Origin: an uncultured Prevotella sp.
GTDB taxonomy: Bacteria; Bacteroidota; Bacteroidia; Bacteroidales; Bacteroidaceae
DNA length: 8,669 nucleotides
Reading direction: 5' to 3'
Assembly (NCBI GenBank): GCA_934230685.1
Contig: CAKQFF010000071.1
Coordinates: 1-8,669 of the forward strand
In this document: one piece after another, positions 7,170 to 8,669 of the stretch
How positions within the stretch are numbered: the stretch's first letter is position 1
Layout of the letters: each line of letters starts with the position of its first letter
The notes under the pieces: generated by a model
Database searches by the model: none
What the model was told of the DNA's origin: nothing
Seen by the model: the letters and a program-made list of their open reading frames with translations, nothing else
Position numbers and translations under genes: made by a program

Positions 7170-8447
7170 TCAATACTCTACAACTCTTATTGCGCTGTTC
7201 TGGCGATCAGACACGAACAGCCTGCGGTTCGCCTCATCAAGCAGAATGTCGTAAGGATTGCCGAACACGGCCTCGTCCACGCTTCCGTCGACTATCGAGC
7301 CTCCAGTCTTTCCTACGATAGTCATCACGGTTCCGTCAACATAACCCTTCTTTCCCTTGGTTATGCGTTTGATTTTCTGGGCACCACCGATGTTGCTGTC
7401 ATTTCCGTCCACTGTATAGATCGTTCCCTCCGAGTCAATGACAAATCCGTAGAGCTGGTTGAACTTGGCACTTCTCGGATTTCCGGACACACCATCCGAA
7501 TCACCTTTCTCGGAGCCTGCGATGCAGGTAATCTGCTTTGACGGAGTCACCATGAAAAACAGGCCGCGCTCGTTGCTGCTGACAATCAGGTTGTCATCAG
7601 GATCGAAGTACATTGCATGAATTTGTGCCACATCCTCTTCCTTGAAGTCCACCCACGGCTTTACACTGCCGTAGTCACCGGCCGCGGCACGGAAAATTCC
7701 ATTCTCCCTCTGGAGTATGTACATATTGCCGGCCTTGTCGAACCTCACGTCCTGGACATTTTTTCCTCCTTTATAAAGCAGTTTGGTTTCCCCGGACTTT
7801 ATGTCATATGTCCATACTTCACCCGAAGCCTTGCACGGTATGTAAAGAAGTCCGTCATGATTTGTAACTCGCCACGGATGCTTGTCTTTCAGAGGCGAGC
7901 TGTTTCCATTTCCCACAAGAAATGCGCTGTTTCCTTCCATATCCACGCTCATGACATTATAACTTCCACGGCTCACTACAGCCAGCGATTTCCCTTCCTC
8001 AAGCCATGAAATTCCGTGGACATTGCTGAACTTTGTTGTGAATTTGTCTCCGACAGCAGTTCCCCAACCGTTGCCGCCAGTGAGAGTTGAAACCTTAATC
8101 TTGCTGTTGAGGTCGCGGTAGGTGAACTTCGAACCCGTCCATGTCTTGCCGTTTATGGTAAGCATCACCGGATAGGAACCAAGCGGGTTCTCTGGGGCGA
8201 TGAACTTGATGTATTCGTTGGGATCAACTTCCGTGACCTCGGCACGCTCACCGTAGATTTCGATTATGTTCTCGGAAGGCACGGGGCTGAAGCCCTCTCC
8301 GTACAGTTTCACTTCAGTTCCCACGGTTCCCATTGCAGGACGTATGGCTACCAATGTCGTAGGCACCTGAGCCTGGTCGGCACAGCCTGAAATGGAAAGC
8401 ATGACAAGGCAGCACAGAAGCGCTCCGTAAAATATCTTTCTTTTCAT
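7170..8447 (-). CDS. Lipoprotein with one IPT/TIG domain and an NHL-type beta-propeller
   Basis: The 425-residue product (ATG 8447) has a signal peptide with lipobox ISGC (C22). One IPT/TIG domain covers about residues 30-111, including GEGFSPVPSEN, nearly identical to GEGFSIVPSEN in IPT1 of the next gene. Residues 120-425 form a propeller of about six NHL-like blades (GNMYILQRENGIFRA, DNLIVSSNERGLFFM, GTIYTVDG, RRLFVSDRQNSAIRVVEY). The two proteins share HPW (190-192 here, 347-349 there), FD-x-x-GNMY, and GKKGY-x-D-x-TV (365-374 here), so they are clear paralogues with different numbers of IPT domains. No catalytic residues are evident; surface glycan binding is inferred from position right after a SusD-like gene. 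An in-frame ATG at 8474 would add nine residues ahead of the lysine-rich signal-peptide start and leave only a 3-bp gap after the SusD stop; 8447 is preferred but not certain. Confidence 0.88.
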   Translation of the reverse strand: MKRKIFYGALLCCLVMLSISGCADQAQVPTTLVAIRPAMGTVGTEVKLYGEGFSPVPSENIIEIYGERAEVTEVDPNEYIKFIAPENPLGSYPVMLTINGKTWTGSKFTYRDLNSKIKVSTLTGGNGWGTAVGDKFTTKFSNVHGISWLEEGKSLAVVSRGSYNVMSVDMEGNSAFLVGNGNSSPLKDKHPWRVTNHDGLLYIPCKASGEVWTYDIKSGETKLLYKGGKNVQDVRFDKAGNMYILQRENGIFRAAAGDYGSVKPWVDFKEEDVAQIHAMYFDPDDNLIVSSNERGLFFMVTPSKQITCIAGSEKGDSDGVSGNPRSAKFNQLYGFVIDSEGTIYTVDGNDSNIGGAQKIKRITKGKKGYVDGTVMTIVGKTGGSIVDGSVDEAVFGNPYDILLDEANRRLFVSDRQNSAIRVVEY

Positions 8448-8477
8448 GTTATTCTTCGTGTTAAAAATGTGCATACA

Positions 8478-8669
8478 TTAAAAACTGAGTCCGTCTTCCC
8501 AACCCGGATTCTGTGTCAGAGCACCACCGGTAAGGGTACGCTCGTTGCTCGGAATCGGTGAAAGATAGTCCCGTTTCTCATTGAACGAGAGTTCACCTGA
8601 CTTCGTCACTTTTTTGAGGTCAAAATAAAGTCTTATTGACTATCAGCATATTGCGAGTTTTTAATGGCG
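8478..8669 (-). CDS. SusD/RagB-like lipoprotein, C-terminal fragment with apparent frameshift
   Basis: Only the last 60 or so codons are inside the window. From about 8639 down to the stop at 8478, one frame reads RLYFDLKKVTKSGELSF, then RDYLSPIPSNER and QNPGWEDGLSF, which is the canonical SusD/RagB C-terminus (P-I-P-x-x-E and QNPG/W). The bases from 8668 to 8636 read AIKNSQYADSQ in a different frame, also what a SusD protein would have just before the YFDL segment, but that frame stops at 8633-8635. The two frames are joined if two bases are removed or one is added near 8634-8639. SusD proteins are surface lipoproteins that bind glycans and lid the SusC TonB-dependent porin. Either the gene is truncated in this strain or the sequence has an indel error near its edge. 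Confidence 0.78.

Noticed and set aside
8610..8615. A-run as a programmed frameshift site in the SusD-like gene
   Set aside because: It lies downstream of the point where the frame has to change, so ribosomes would already have met the stop at 8633-8635.
1..8669. tRNA, rRNA, CRISPR array, insertion sequence, riboswitch
   Set aside because: I saw no direct-repeat arrays, transposase motifs or RNA-gene-like segments on reading both strands; intergenic gaps are too short for most of these.

Overview
The window looks like part of a polysaccharide utilization locus (PUL) from a Bacteroidota bacterium, most likely a Bacteroidales member of the gut or a similar habitat. The signs are a SusD-type C-terminus next to surface-lipoprotein genes, a run of lipoprotein signal peptides, glycoside hydrolases typical of these loci, and start regions with weak or no Shine-Dalgarno sequence. 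I cannot name the species.

All supported genes are on the minus strand, so transcription runs from high to low coordinates. In that order they are: the last part of a SusD/RagB-like glycan-binding lipoprotein (8478-8669, with an apparent frameshift); a lipoprotein with one IPT/TIG domain and an NHL-type beta-propeller (7170-8447); a paralogous lipoprotein with three IPT/TIG domains and the same type of propeller (5380-7140); a lipoprotein with a phosphodiester-glycosidase (NAGPA/PF09992) domain (4274-5299); a lipid-anchored family 3 glycoside hydrolase (1917-4211); and a GH127-like (DUF1680) beta-L-arabinofuranosidase that runs off the left edge (1-1847). Gaps between genes are about 30 to 80 bp, so one operon is plausible. 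The only candidate terminator is weak and lies before the GH127 gene.

A working model, which is inference: the SusC/SusD pair (SusC would lie beyond the right edge) and the two IPT-propeller lipoproteins capture a glycan at the cell surface. The exported GH3, GH127 and phosphodiester-glycosidase proteins then trim it. GH127 points to beta-linked L-arabinofuranose. The NAGPA-type enzyme hints at a sugar-1-phosphodiester linkage, an unusual addition to a plant-glycan style locus. No regulator (HTCS, SusR or sigma/anti-sigma pair), RNA gene, mobile element or CRISPR array is visible. There is no gene-free stretch longer than about 80 bp.
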